DNA of 13,599 bases from RGIG4608 sp964534905 (GTDB taxonomy: Bacteria; Bacillota; Clostridia; Oscillospirales; CAG-272). The stretch covers positions 1 to 13,599 of the forward strand of contig CAZHPZ010000033.1 of NCBI GenBank assembly GCA_964534905.1, in the 5' to 3' direction. How positions within the stretch are numbered: position 1 is the stretch's first letter; each line of letters starts with the position of its first letter. Below the pieces are notes generated by a model. It did no database searches, was not told the origin of the DNA, and worked only from the letters and a program-made list of their open reading frames with translations. Positions 1 through 7,175 of this stretch are shown here, piece after piece. The position numbers were made by a program, and so were the translations under genes.

Positions 1-52
1 CTATGACCCTCTGCTTGTAAGGCAGATGCTCTCCCAACTGAGCTATGCTTCC
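1..52 (-). tRNA. tRNA-Val (TAC), 3' part cut off by window edge
   Basis: Read on the minus strand, the sequence starts with the acceptor strand GGAAGCA (52 down to 46), then TA, the D stem GCTC, and an anticodon arm TCTGC-CTTACAA-GCAGA whose loop carries the anticodon TAC (valine). The variable and T arms lie mostly beyond position 1, so only the 5' part is visible. A consensus promoter sits just upstream at 83-111. The Val assignment rests on the anticodon and on the general look of Firmicute tRNA-Val; the missing 3' part could not be checked. Confidence 0.9.
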
Positions 53-82
53 ATATGCCGTCGATGTTTCAACGACTTTGTT

Positions 83-111
83 ATTATATCACATCGAAAA
101 ATACTTGTCAA
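83..111 (-). promoter_or_regulatory. Promoter of the tRNA-Val gene
   Basis: On the minus strand there is a perfect -35 TTGACA (111-106), a 17-base spacer and a perfect -10 TATAAT (88-83). Transcription would start near 76, about 24 bases before the tRNA 5' end at 52. The consensus match is typical of stable-RNA promoters. Confidence 0.8.
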
Positions 112-221
112 GCGTTTTTTAACATTTTTTCAAAAAAATGTTTTGATTTTTATTATTTTGCTCATTTTTGTTCTTTTTTTGGTTTTTATATCCTTTTTTC
201 GCAAAATGAGTGCACGCAAAC

Positions 222-251
222 TTGACAATTCCCTTCGAATTTTGATATAAT
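222..251 (+). promoter_or_regulatory. Promoter of gdhA (-35 TTGACA, -10 TATAAT)
   Basis: TTGACA at 222-227 and TATAAT at 246-251 are separated by 18 bases. The predicted start near 258 leaves a leader of about 37 bases before the gdhA ATG. A very T-rich stretch lies upstream (about 115-200). No separate promoter is seen before thiI or rsmG, so this one probably drives gdhA-thiI-rsmG. Confidence 0.8.
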
Positions 252-255
252 ATAT

Positions 256-277
256 TATCTATGTCATATTATAGATA
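256..277 (+). promoter_or_regulatory. Inverted repeat at the gdhA start site, possible operator
   Basis: TATCTAT (256-262) and ATAGATA (271-277) are exact reverse complements separated by 8 bases. The repeat begins at the predicted transcription start and ends just before the ribosome binding site AAGGAGG (280-286). It could be a repressor site or a weak leader hairpin. The AT-rich context means chance is a real alternative. Confidence 0.3.
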
Positions 278-294
278 TCAAGGAGGCTTTACTT

Positions 295-1641
295 ATGTCT
301 ATAAAAAACGAATACATTTTAAAATTAATCGACGAGGTTGAGGCACGCAATCCGGGAGAACCCGAATTTCATCAGGCAATCAGAGAGGTGCTCGCATCCA
401 TCGAGCCTGTTATCGACGCTCATCCCGAATACGCCGAGCACGGTGTTCTGGCAAGTCTTTGCGAGCCGGAGAGAGTTATTAAATTTCGCGTTCCGTGGGT
501 CGACGACGGCGGAGCCGTGCGCATAAACCGAGGCTTCAGAATACAATTCAACAGCGCGATAGGTCCCTACAAGGGCGGGCTTCGCTTCCATCCGTCCGTC
601 AACGAGAGTATAATTAAGTTTTTGGGCTTTGAGCAGACGTTCAAGAACTCTCTTACGGGATTGCCGATAGGCGGTGGAAAGGGCGGCTCCGATTTTGATC
701 CTCACGGCAAGAGCGACGGCGAAATAATGAGATTTTGCCAGAGCTTTATGACGGAGCTTTACAAATACATCGGCGCCGATACGGACGTTCCCGCGGGAGA
801 TATCGGCGTAGGAGCAAGGGAGATCGGATATTTGTTCGGCCAGTACAAGAGAATTTGCGGCGAATACACGGGAGTGCTTACAGGCAAGGGCTTGACGTAC
901 GGAGGCAGTCTTGCACGCCGCGAGGCAACGGGCTTCGGTCTTTGCTATTTCACAGATGAAATGCTTAAAAATTCCGGCAAGAGCTTTAACGGCGCACGCG
1001 TCGTTATATCAGGCTCGGGAAACGTTGCGATTTATACCGCACAGAAGGCTATCGAGCTCGGCGCACGCGTTGTCGCAATGAGTGATTCCGACGGATACGT
1101 TTACGACGAGCGAGGTATTGAACTTGACGTCGTCAAGGATATAAAGGAAGTGAGACGTGCGCGAATCTCCGAATATGCGGCTCTGCATGACGGTGCACAA
1201 TATTTTGACGGTTGCAGAGGAATCTGGACTGTTCCCTGCGACATTGCACTTCCCTGCGCAACTCAGAACGAGCTTGACGCGGATTCCGCACGCGCGCTTG
1301 TGGAAAACGGCTGCTTTGCGGTTGCGGAGGGAGCTAATATGCCGTCAACGCCCGAGGCTATCGACATATTCCTTGAGAGTGGAATTCTTTTTGCTCCCGC
1401 AAAGGCGGCAAACGCAGGCGGAGTTGCCACGAGTGCTCTCGAAATGAGTCAGAACTCAATGCGTTACTCATGGAACTTTGACGAGGTGGACTCAAAATTA
1501 CATCAAATAATGGTAAATATTTACAATAATTGCTCGGAAGCTGCTAAAAAATACGGCTACGACGGCAATCTTGTGAGGGGCGCTAACATTGCCGGCTTCA
1601 CGAAGGTTGCGGAGGCCATGCTCGCTCAGGGTGTGGTTTGA
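295..1641 (+). CDS. gdhA: Glutamate dehydrogenase, NADP-type, hexameric
   Basis: Interconverts 2-oxoglutarate plus ammonium and glutamate in the cytoplasm, linking carbon and nitrogen metabolism. The 448 residues match the usual length of small hexameric GDHs (about 450). Visible signatures: the substrate-binding KGGLRFHP (93-100), the glycine-rich GGGKGG with an active-site Lys (126-131), PAGDIGVGAREIGYL (167-180) with its Asp, and a Rossmann nucleotide loop GSGNVA (240-245). The GGGKGGSDFDPHGKS and GDIGVG forms are those of the biosynthetic, usually NADPH-linked group; cofactor preference is inferred from family resemblance. The start is set by AAGGAGG at 280-286, eight bases before the ATG. 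First gene of a probable gdhA-thiI-rsmG unit; the thiI ribosome binding site begins about ten bases after its stop. Confidence 0.96.
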   Translation: MSIKNEYILKLIDEVEARNPGEPEFHQAIREVLASIEPVIDAHPEYAEHGVLASLCEPERVIKFRVPWVDDGGAVRINRGFRIQFNSAIGPYKGGLRFHPSVNESIIKFLGFEQTFKNSLTGLPIGGGKGGSDFDPHGKSDGEIMRFCQSFMTELYKYIGADTDVPAGDIGVGAREIGYLFGQYKRICGEYTGVLTGKGLTYGGSLARREATGFGLCYFTDEMLKNSGKSFNGARVVISGSGNVAIYTAQKAIELGARVVAMSDSDGYVYDERGIELDVVKDIKEVRRARISEYAALHDGAQYFDGCRGIWTVPCDIALPCATQNELDADSARALVENGCFAVAEGANMPSTPEAIDIFLESGILFAPAKAANAGGVATSALEMSQNSMRYSWNFDEVDSKLHQIMVNIYNNCSEAAKKYGYDGNLVRGANIAGFTKVAEAMLAQGVV

Positions 1642-1667
1642 TATTAAAAGAGAGGATTTTATATAAA

Positions 1668-2843
1668 ATGAACGAGGTTTTACTTTGCAAATACGGCGAA
1701 ATAGTGCTCAAGGGTGCAAATCGCGCGTATTTTGAGGACGCTCTTTGCAAGGAATTGCGCACAAGAGCAAAAAAATGCGGAAATTTCGAGGTCAGCCGTG
1801 CACAGTCCACGGTATACATTGAACCACTCGACGATTTTGCGGATATGGACGCCATGCTCGCAGAGGCCAAAAAGGTATTCGGAATCGTCGCTATCGCGCG
1901 TGCTCACGTTTGCGAAAAAACGCTTGAGGCAATAAGCGACGCCGCGCGCACGTACATCGTCGACGAAATTCGAGGATATAAGACATTCAAGGTAGAGGCA
2001 AAGAGAAGCGACAAGACCTTCCCTCTTGACTCTATGGATCTTTCGCGCGAGATCGGCGGCGTTTTGCTTGATGCAAACTGCCGAGTCAAGGTCGACGTCC
2101 GTAACCCCGACGTAGTTGTCAGAGTTGAAATACGAGAGAGATATGCCTATATTTATGCGGGAATGCACAAGGGTGCGGGCGGCATGCCCGTCGGAACAAA
2201 CGGAAAGGGACTTTTGCTCCTCTCGGGCGGTATCGACTCACCTGTCGCAGGCTATATGATGGCAAAGCGAGGTGTTAAGCTTGAGGCTGTGCATTTCGAG
2301 TCTTTCCCTTACACGAGCGAGCGCGCACTTCAAAAGGTTCTCGACCTCGCAAAGCTTGTTTCCGATTACTCCGGCGACATTTACGTACACATTATTTCTC
2401 TGACTCATATTCAGGAAGAGCTTGTAAAGCACTGCAACGAAGACTATTTCACGCTCCTACTCCGCAGATATATGGTAGCTATTGCCAATTTAGTTGCAAA
2501 AAGATATAATTGTCAAGCACTCATCACCGGCGAAAGCGTCGGTCAGGTGGCGAGCCAGACAATGCAGGCAATAGGCGTTACGGACGCAGTTGCCGATATC
2601 CCTGTTTTCCGTCCCTGCATCGGAATGGATAAGGAGGAAATTATACAAATTTCACGCAAAATCGGTACGTTTGACACGTCAATTCTTCCCTACGAGGACT
2701 GCTGCACGGTCTTCACCCCCAAACATCCCAAAACAAAGCCGGAACTTGAAAAGGTTCTTACAGAGGAAAATAAGCTTCCGTTTGATGAACTTGTAGCCGA
2801 AGCATTTGCCACGATGAAAACAGAGAGAGTACATTTCGACTAA
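1668..2843 (+). CDS. thiI: tRNA 4-thiouridine synthetase (tRNA sulfurtransferase) ThiI
   Basis: Adenylates U8 of tRNA and transfers sulfur to make 4-thiouridine; in many bacteria ThiI also delivers sulfur for thiazole (thiamine) synthesis. The 391-residue protein opens with the typical KYGEIVLKG segment (8-16), has a THUMP-like N-terminal region, and a PP-loop SGGIDSP (186-192) in the C-terminal AANH adenylation domain. It ends without the rhodanese domain of enterobacterial ThiI, the normal short form in Firmicutes. An upstream in-frame TTG (1638) overlaps the gdhA stop, but ATG 1668 is preferred: AGAGGA lies at 1651-1656 and the protein then begins like its family. No IscS-like desulfurase is seen nearby. 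Confidence 0.95.
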   Translation: MNEVLLCKYGEIVLKGANRAYFEDALCKELRTRAKKCGNFEVSRAQSTVYIEPLDDFADMDAMLAEAKKVFGIVAIARAHVCEKTLEAISDAARTYIVDEIRGYKTFKVEAKRSDKTFPLDSMDLSREIGGVLLDANCRVKVDVRNPDVVVRVEIRERYAYIYAGMHKGAGGMPVGTNGKGLLLLSGGIDSPVAGYMMAKRGVKLEAVHFESFPYTSERALQKVLDLAKLVSDYSGDIYVHIISLTHIQEELVKHCNEDYFTLLLRRYMVAIANLVAKRYNCQALITGESVGQVASQTMQAIGVTDAVADIPVFRPCIGMDKEEIIQISRKIGTFDTSILPYEDCCTVFTPKHPKTKPELEKVLTEENKLPFDELVAEAFATMKTERVHFD

Positions 2844-2899
2844 AAGCACGTAAACAAGTACTTTTTCGGCAAAGAAAGGATTTAAATTCAAAAAATATA

Positions 2900-3652
2900 A
2901 TGGAAAAGCATTCATTTATTGAAAAACTGACGTATGCGTTAAAGAAAAATCTAAATATAGAGCTTACAGAGCGACAATCAGAGCAAATGTTTGCTCTTTC
3001 CGAACGTCTTGTAGAGGTAAACAATGTTATGAACCTCACAGCTATAACGGACGAGGACGGAATAATACTTCGACATATTGTGGATTCGCTCATAATATCG
3101 CCGTATATTCCCGAGGATGCTTCGCTTATAGATATAGGTTGCGGAGCGGGATTTCCCACTCTTCCGATAGCGGTAGCGCGTCTCGATTTGAAAATTTGTG
3201 CAGTCGACAGTACGGAAAAACGCGTTAAATACGTTGCGCAAACCGCAGAAATGCTCGGTCTTTGCAACGTAAACGCCATATCGGCACGTGCAGAGGAGCT
3301 TGCAACACTTTCCGAGCACAGAGAAAAATATGATGTGGCTACCGCAAGAGCCGTTGCTGCGTTACCTGTTCTTTGTGAATTAACTCTTCCCTTTGTAAAA
3401 ACAGGCGGTAAGCTTGTTGCGATGAAAGCAAAAAATGCAAAAGACGAGCTTGAAACCTCACGAAACGCAATCTCAAAGCTTTGCGGTAAGAAATCGCTTT
3501 CAGAAATATCATTTACAGAATCGAGGCTTGTCGGAACTGTCAACGGAGATGATATCGACGAAAGCAGAGCCGTTATTGAAATTATAAAACTTGAAAGCAC
3601 GCCTAAAACATATCCGAGAAAATATTCTCAAATCAAAAAGTCACCGTTGTAA
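2900..3652 (+). CDS. rsmG: 16S rRNA (guanine527-N7) methyltransferase RsmG (GidB)
   Basis: Methylates N7 of G527 in the 530 loop of 16S rRNA using S-adenosylmethionine. The 250 residues fit the family. Seen: NLTAI (45-49), RHIVDS (58-63), the SAM-binding glycine motif DIGCGAGFP (78-86) and the TARAVA segment (148-153), all characteristic of RsmG. The gene sits directly before parS sites and parA-parB, the conserved origin-side arrangement; the Noc paralogue found between them in Bacillus is absent. Initiation is odd: the nearest Shine-Dalgarno-like AAAGGA (2875-2880) is 19 bases before the ATG, and no better in-frame start was found. An imperfect hairpin (AAAAGCAC 2842-2849 with GTACTTTT 2858-2865) followed by T residues precedes it and might attenuate read-through from thiI. 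Confidence 0.95.
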   Translation: MEKHSFIEKLTYALKKNLNIELTERQSEQMFALSERLVEVNNVMNLTAITDEDGIILRHIVDSLIISPYIPEDASLIDIGCGAGFPTLPIAVARLDLKICAVDSTEKRVKYVAQTAEMLGLCNVNAISARAEELATLSEHREKYDVATARAVAALPVLCELTLPFVKTGGKLVAMKAKNAKDELETSRNAISKLCGKKSLSEISFTESRLVGTVNGDDIDESRAVIEIIKLESTPKTYPRKYSQIKKSPL

Positions 3653-3684
3653 CACAAAAAGCACCGCTTGCGGTGCTTTTTGTG
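3653..3684 (+). terminator. Rho-independent terminator after rsmG
   Basis: CACAAAAAGCACCG (3653-3666) pairs perfectly with CGGTGCTTTTTGTG (3671-3684) around a CTTG loop: a 14-bp stem with a T5 run in its 3' arm. It begins on the base after the rsmG stop codon. Its last two bases (TG, 3683-3684) are also the first two bases of the first parS site. The A-rich 5' arm would allow termination in both directions. Confidence 0.85.
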
Positions 3685-3698
3685 TTTCGCGTGAAACA
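3683..3698. other. parS: parS site 1, one change from consensus
   Basis: TGTTTCGCGTGAAACA differs from the consensus TGTTTCACGTGAAACA at one base (A to G at position 7); the right half is intact. It abuts the rsmG terminator. Position 7 is one of the positions that distinguish ParB from Noc sites, so this site may bind ParB more weakly. Confidence 0.8.
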
Positions 3699-3757
3699 TT
3701 GAGATATTCATTTAAGTGCCGATGTGAAATATATACGTTTCTTTGAATCAAATGTTT

Positions 3758-3773
3758 TGTTTCACGTGAAACA
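3758..3773. other. parS: parS site 2, perfect consensus
   Basis: TGTTTCACGTGAAACA, an exact 16-bp palindrome matching the chromosomal ParB (Spo0J) binding site known from Bacillus. It lies exactly 75 bp after site 1. Confidence 0.96.
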
Positions 3774-3832
3774 TTTTAGATGTTCGCATAAATTACTCGA
3801 TCCAAACAAATATATGGAATTGTGTCGAATTT

Positions 3833-3848
3833 TGTTTCACTTGAAACA
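3833..3848. other. parS: parS site 3, one change from consensus
   Basis: TGTTTCACTTGAAACA differs from consensus only at position 9 (G to T); the left half is intact. It lies exactly 75 bp after site 2. Confidence 0.8.
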
Positions 3849-3925
3849 TCATAATCAAGTTTGAACGCCGCTTAGTTTCGTTAAACGTGAGTTGTTTTAA
3901 TCTGCAAAACCTTGTTTCGACAAAA

Positions 3926-3941
3926 TGTTTCACGTGAAACA
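3926..3941. other. parS: parS site 4, perfect consensus
   Basis: TGTTTCACGTGAAACA, perfect. It lies 93 bp after site 3 and about 53 bp before the -35 of the parA promoter. A half-site-like TGTTTCGA (3913-3920) sits five bases upstream of it. Confidence 0.96.
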
Positions 3942-3993
3942 CGCAAAGCAAGGTCGATAATTAAAAAATCTTTATAAAATCAATTATTTATGC

Positions 3994-4022
3994 TTGCATT
4001 CACAAGCATTATGTGATATAAT
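3994..4022 (+). promoter_or_regulatory. parA promoter with overlapping inverted repeat
   Basis: TTGCAT (3994-3999), a 17-base spacer and TATAAT (4017-4022) with an extended TGA before it. The inverted repeat ATGCTTG (3990-3996) / CAAGCAT (4003-4009), with six bases between, covers the -35 and is a candidate operator. The leader also holds a near-perfect AT palindrome, TTGATTTTT (4041-4049) / AAAAATCAA (4051-4059). The ribosome binding site GGAGGA is at 4079-4084. Confidence 0.75.
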
Positions 4023-4089
4023 ATTATCTGTGAAAAACGGTTGATTTTTAAAAAATCAATTAATAAATATACACACACGGAGGAACGGA

Positions 4090-4851
4090 ATGGCAAAAAT
4101 AATTGCTTTCGCCAATCAGAAAGGCGGAGTCGGCAAAACGACGTCTGCTGTTAATATTGCGGCGTCCCTTGGAATTGCAGACAAAAAAACTCTTTTGATA
4201 GATTTGGACCCTCAGGGCAATGCAACAAGCGGTGTCGGAATACCTAAGAAATCGCTCAAAGGAACAGTAAAGGACGTACTTACAGGCGAAGCCGATATTA
4301 AATCGGTAATAATCCAGACATCATATAAAAACCTTTCTATAATTCCCACAAATGTATCGCTTTCAGGTGCAGAATTCGACCTTTACAATGATGAAGGCAG
4401 TGAATTCAACCTCAAGGATGCAATAAAGAGCATCGCAGACGACTATGATTACATAATTATCGACTGTCCGCCTTCACTCGGTATGCTTACTGTCAACGCG
4501 CTTGCGGCAAGCGACGGTATAGTTGTAACTATGCAGGCGGAGTTTTATGCGCTTGAGGGACTTTCTCAGCTTATAAACACCACCAAAAACGTTAAAAAGC
4601 TCTACAACCCCGATTTGAAAATAACCGGCATTCTCATTACTATGTATAACAAGCGTCTTTTGCTTTCGATGCAGGTAATGGATGAGCTTCGCAAATACTA
4701 TCCGGACAAGCTTTTCGAAACGTGCATTTCAAGAAACGTTCGCCTTTCGGAGGCTCCCAGCTTCGGCAAGCCCGTATACTATTACGACAAGCATTCAAAG
4801 GGTGCGCAGGAGTATATTGACGTAGCTAACGAGCTTATTTCAAGAATTTAA
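4090..4851 (+). CDS. parA: Chromosome-partitioning ATPase ParA (Soj)
   Basis: Deviant Walker ATPase that dimerises on ATP, binds DNA non-specifically and acts with ParB-parS complexes in origin segregation; in Bacillus it also controls DnaA. The 253 residues match Soj length. Seen: deviant Walker A KGGVGKTT (11-18) with the signature Lys11, Gly12 and Lys16, the switch segment DLDPQGN (38-44) with Asp40, the Walker B-like YIIIDCPPSLG segment in the middle, and the C-terminal EAPSFGKPV typical of Soj. There is no N-terminal helix-turn-helix extension, so it is the chromosomal short type rather than a P1-plasmid type. It has its own promoter and GGAGGA ribosome binding site. parB follows after 50 bases. 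Confidence 0.97.
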   Translation: MAKIIAFANQKGGVGKTTSAVNIAASLGIADKKTLLIDLDPQGNATSGVGIPKKSLKGTVKDVLTGEADIKSVIIQTSYKNLSIIPTNVSLSGAEFDLYNDEGSEFNLKDAIKSIADDYDYIIIDCPPSLGMLTVNALAASDGIVVTMQAEFYALEGLSQLINTTKNVKKLYNPDLKITGILITMYNKRLLLSMQVMDELRKYYPDKLFETCISRNVRLSEAPSFGKPVYYYDKHSKGAQEYIDVANELISRI

Positions 4852-4870
4852 GTTTAAAAATCAAATAAAA

Positions 4871-4886
4871 ACGCCACCTGTGGCGT
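4871..4886 (+). promoter_or_regulatory. Small hairpin between parA and parB
   Basis: ACGCCA (4871-4876) and TGGCGT (4881-4886) form a 6-bp stem with loop CCTG, ending one base before the parB ribosome binding site AAAGGA (4887-4892). It has no U tract on the + strand, so it is unlikely to be a full terminator there. It could set the ParA:ParB ratio through RNA processing or stability. On the minus strand the stem is followed by a T-rich run. Confidence 0.4.
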
Positions 4887-4901
4887 GAAAGGAACTAAAA
4901 A

Positions 4902-5801
4902 ATGGCAAAATCAAGAGGACTTGGAAAGAGCATCTTCGATACATTCGACGATAATTATCTCGAAAGTAAAAAGGGTGCGGGAGAGATGTTAAAAATCTCG
5001 TCGGTAGAGCCGCGTCACGATCAGCCCAGAAAGACCTTCGACCGTGAGGGACTTGAGGCACTTGCGGAAAGCGTACAGAAATACGGCGTGCTTCAGCCGA
5101 TAATCGTAAGAAGAAATCCGCTCGTTGACGACACATACGAGATAATCGCAGGTGAGCGCCGTTGGCGTGCGGCAAAGCTTGCGGGACTTGATGAAATACC
5201 CGCGGTTGTGCTTGACGGCGACGATCTCAAGATCGCGCAGGTTTCAATCATAGAAAACATTCAGAGAGAGGATCTCAATGCAGTTGAAGAGGCTCTCGCT
5301 TATCAGGCTCTTATGGATCGCTTCGGTCTGACTCAGGAGCAGGTTGCAAAGCAGGTAGGAAAGAGCCGCTCTGCCATTGCAAACCTTCTTCGTTTGCTCG
5401 ATCTTCCCGAGGACGTGCTCGAAATGCTCAAAAACGACGACATTTCCGCAGGTCACGCAAGAGCGCTTCTTGCACTTGACAGTGAAGAAATGATGAGCGC
5501 GCTCGCGCACAAGATAATCGAAAAGGATCTTAGCGTAAGAGAGGTTGAAAACACAGTAAAGAGACTCAATTCCGTGCCTGAAGAGGTAGAAATCACCGAT
5601 GCGGATGAAGTAAACGCCACCGTAATGACGAGAATTCATCTTCGCGAGCTTGAAAAGCGTTCCCGTGAGACGCTCGGAAGAAAGGTCAAGATCACAAACA
5701 CGTCTAAGAAAAGAGTTGTTGAGATATCATTCGACTCTGACGAGGATCTTGAAACGCTTCTTGAATCCGTTTGCGGAAGCGAAATATTTAAAAATATATA
5801 A
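4902..5801 (+). CDS. parB: Chromosome-partitioning protein ParB (Spo0J), parS-binding CTPase
   Basis: Binds parS, loads as a CTP-dependent DNA clamp, spreads, and recruits ParA and SMC. The 299 residues are near usual length. Seen in order: an N-terminal RGLGKSI segment (5-11), typical of ParBs that contact ParA; the ParB/Srx CTP-binding domain with GERRWRA (84-90) and ENIQREDLN (118-126); a helix-turn-helix centred on FGLTQEQVAKQVGKSRSAI (141-159) that reads parS; and a C-terminal dimerisation region. Its cognate sites lie 960 to 1,220 bp upstream. The ribosome binding site is AAAGGA at 4887-4892. Noc is a paralogue with a different site (central CCCGGG); the nearby sites here are CACGTG, so Spo0J-type ParB is the better call. 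Confidence 0.96.
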   Translation: MAKSRGLGKSIFDTFDDNYLESKKGAGEMLKISSVEPRHDQPRKTFDREGLEALAESVQKYGVLQPIIVRRNPLVDDTYEIIAGERRWRAAKLAGLDEIPAVVLDGDDLKIAQVSIIENIQREDLNAVEEALAYQALMDRFGLTQEQVAKQVGKSRSAIANLLRLLDLPEDVLEMLKNDDISAGHARALLALDSEEMMSALAHKIIEKDLSVREVENTVKRLNSVPEEVEITDADEVNATVMTRIHLRELEKRSRETLGRKVKITNTSKKRVVEISFDSDEDLETLLESVCGSEIFKNI

Positions 5802-5815
5802 CAGAGTAGGGGAAC

Positions 5816-5829
5816 AGAACATTTGTTCT
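5816..5829. promoter_or_regulatory. Perfect GAAC-N4-GTTC palindrome, LexA-box-like
   Basis: AGAACA-TT-TGTTCT is an exact inverted repeat with the GAAC-N4-GTTC core of Gram-positive LexA (DinR) boxes. It lies 14 bases after the parB stop. A weak promoter candidate precedes it: TTGCGG (5771-5776), 18 bases, TATATA (5795-5800). It deviates from the Bacillus consensus at the outer C/G pair and one inner position, and serS is not a usual SOS gene, so it may instead be a small RNA hairpin. Confidence 0.3.
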
Positions 5830-5864
5830 TTGATGCTTGAATTAATCAAAAAGGAGATACAGAT

Positions 5865-7148
5865 ATGCTTGACATTAAATACATAAAGGAATGTCCCGAT
5901 GAGGTCATTGCGCGTCTTGCAATTAAAGGCAAGGATGCAAAAGAGGACATCGAAAAGATAATAGAGCTCGACGCAAAGCGCCGTTCGCTCATCACAGAGA
6001 CAGAATCCATCAAGGCTGAGCAGAACAGAGTAAATAAGCTCATTCCTCAGTACAAAAAGGAGGGCAAGGACGTAAACGAGATCTTTGCCGAAATGAAGAA
6101 GCTCGGTGCACGCACCAAGGAGATCGATGCGGAGCTTAAGGAGACAGAGGTTGAGCTCCAGAGCTGGCTTCTCGGTCTTCCCAATCTCCCCGACCCCGAC
6201 CTTAAGGCAGGCGGCAAGGAGAACAACGAGCCCATCCGTTACTTCGGTGAGCCTCACAAATTCGATTTTGAACCCAAAAATCACGTCGATCTTTGCACGG
6301 ATCTCGGACTTATCGACTACGAAAGAGGCACAAAGCTCTCCGGATCCGGCTTCTGGATCTATCGCGGAATGGGCGCAAAGCTCGAATGGGCGCTTCTCAA
6401 CTACTTCATAGATACACACTGGGCTGACGGATATGAGCTTATTCTTCCTCCCCATATGCTTGAATACGAGTGCGGTGTAACTGCAGGTCAGTTCCCGAAA
6501 TTCGCAGACGAGGTTTATAAGATAGAGAACCCCACCGACAACCGTCAGAGATATATGCTTCCCACAGCAGAGGCTGCTCTCGCGTCTCTTTACAGAAACG
6601 AGATACTCACAGAGGCAGATCTTCCGAAGAAACTCTTCAGCTACACACCTTGCTTCCGTCGTGAGGCAGGCTCCTACCGATCCGACGAGCGCGGAATGGT
6701 TCGCGGACATCAGTTCAACAAGGTTGAAATGTTCCAGTACACACTTCCCGAAAAGAGTGATGAGGCGTTCGACGAGCTCGTTTCCAAGGCAGAAGCTCTC
6801 GTTGCGGGTCTCGGATTCCACTTCAGAACAGTAAAGCTTGCCGCAGAGGACTGCTCCGCATCCATGGCAAGAACGTACGATATCGAAATCAACATTCCCT
6901 CAATGAACGGCTATAAGGAAGTTTCATCCGTTTCCAACGCGCGTGATTATCAGGCTCGCAGAGGTATGATCAGAGTAAGACGTGCAGACGGCAGACTCGA
7001 ATATGTTCATACGCTTAACGGCTCCGGTCTCGCAACAAGCCGTGTGCTTCCCGCACTCGTTGAGCAAAATCAGCTCGCAGACGGAAGCGTGGTAGTTCCC
7101 GAGGTGCTTCGCAAGTACGTCGGATGTGATGTTATCAAAAAGTCCTGA
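5865..7148 (+). CDS. serS: Seryl-tRNA synthetase
   Basis: Class II aminoacyl-tRNA synthetase that charges tRNA-Ser (and tRNA-Sec where present) with serine. The 427 residues are standard. Seen: an N-terminal charged helical segment (about 26-100), the long antiparallel coiled coil that grips the tRNA-Ser variable arm; TAEAAL (234-239) in the serine pocket; motif 2 with FRREAGS (264-270) followed by RGMVRGHQF (276-284); and motif 3 GSGLATSR (386-393). The segment around 351-366 has SSVSNARDYQARR where many bacterial enzymes have SSCSN. The ribosome binding site is AAGGAG at 5851-5856. The 63-base gap after parB is too short for a T-box. tmk follows after 27 bases. Confidence 0.97.
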   Translation: MLDIKYIKECPDEVIARLAIKGKDAKEDIEKIIELDAKRRSLITETESIKAEQNRVNKLIPQYKKEGKDVNEIFAEMKKLGARTKEIDAELKETEVELQSWLLGLPNLPDPDLKAGGKENNEPIRYFGEPHKFDFEPKNHVDLCTDLGLIDYERGTKLSGSGFWIYRGMGAKLEWALLNYFIDTHWADGYELILPPHMLEYECGVTAGQFPKFADEVYKIENPTDNRQRYMLPTAEAALASLYRNEILTEADLPKKLFSYTPCFRREAGSYRSDERGMVRGHQFNKVEMFQYTLPEKSDEAFDELVSKAEALVAGLGFHFRTVKLAAEDCSASMARTYDIEINIPSMNGYKEVSSVSNARDYQARRGMIRVRRADGRLEYVHTLNGSGLATSRVLPALVEQNQLADGSVVVPEVLRKYVGCDVIKKS

Positions 7149-7175
7149 TTTTTCTCGATAAAAGCACAGAAAATA

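Noticed and set aside
26..250. A 74-codon frame in the T-rich region before gdhA
   Set aside because: It overlaps the tRNA-Val gene and its promoter, and its hydrophobic product simply reflects poly-T sequence.
1638..1667. TTG as the start of thiI
   Set aside because: It would add ten residues not typical of ThiI; ATG 1668 has AGAGGA at a suitable distance and gives the usual N-terminus.
2758..3600. A 280-codon minus-strand frame opposite rsmG
   Set aside because: Shadow of rsmG. The + strand product carries clear RsmG motifs; the antisense product is Ser/Ala-rich with no recognisable domain.
3653..4089. The replication origin itself
   Set aside because: parS sites are plentiful, but no TTATCCACA-type DnaA boxes were seen and dnaA/dnaN are not in the window; better described as a partition locus.
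5802..5864. A T-box riboswitch controlling serS
   Set aside because: Only 63 bases are available and no specifier stem or T-box consensus is seen.
5727..6821. A 364-codon minus-strand frame opposite parB and serS
   Set aside because: Shadow of serS, whose class II motifs are unmistakable; the antisense product has no family signal.
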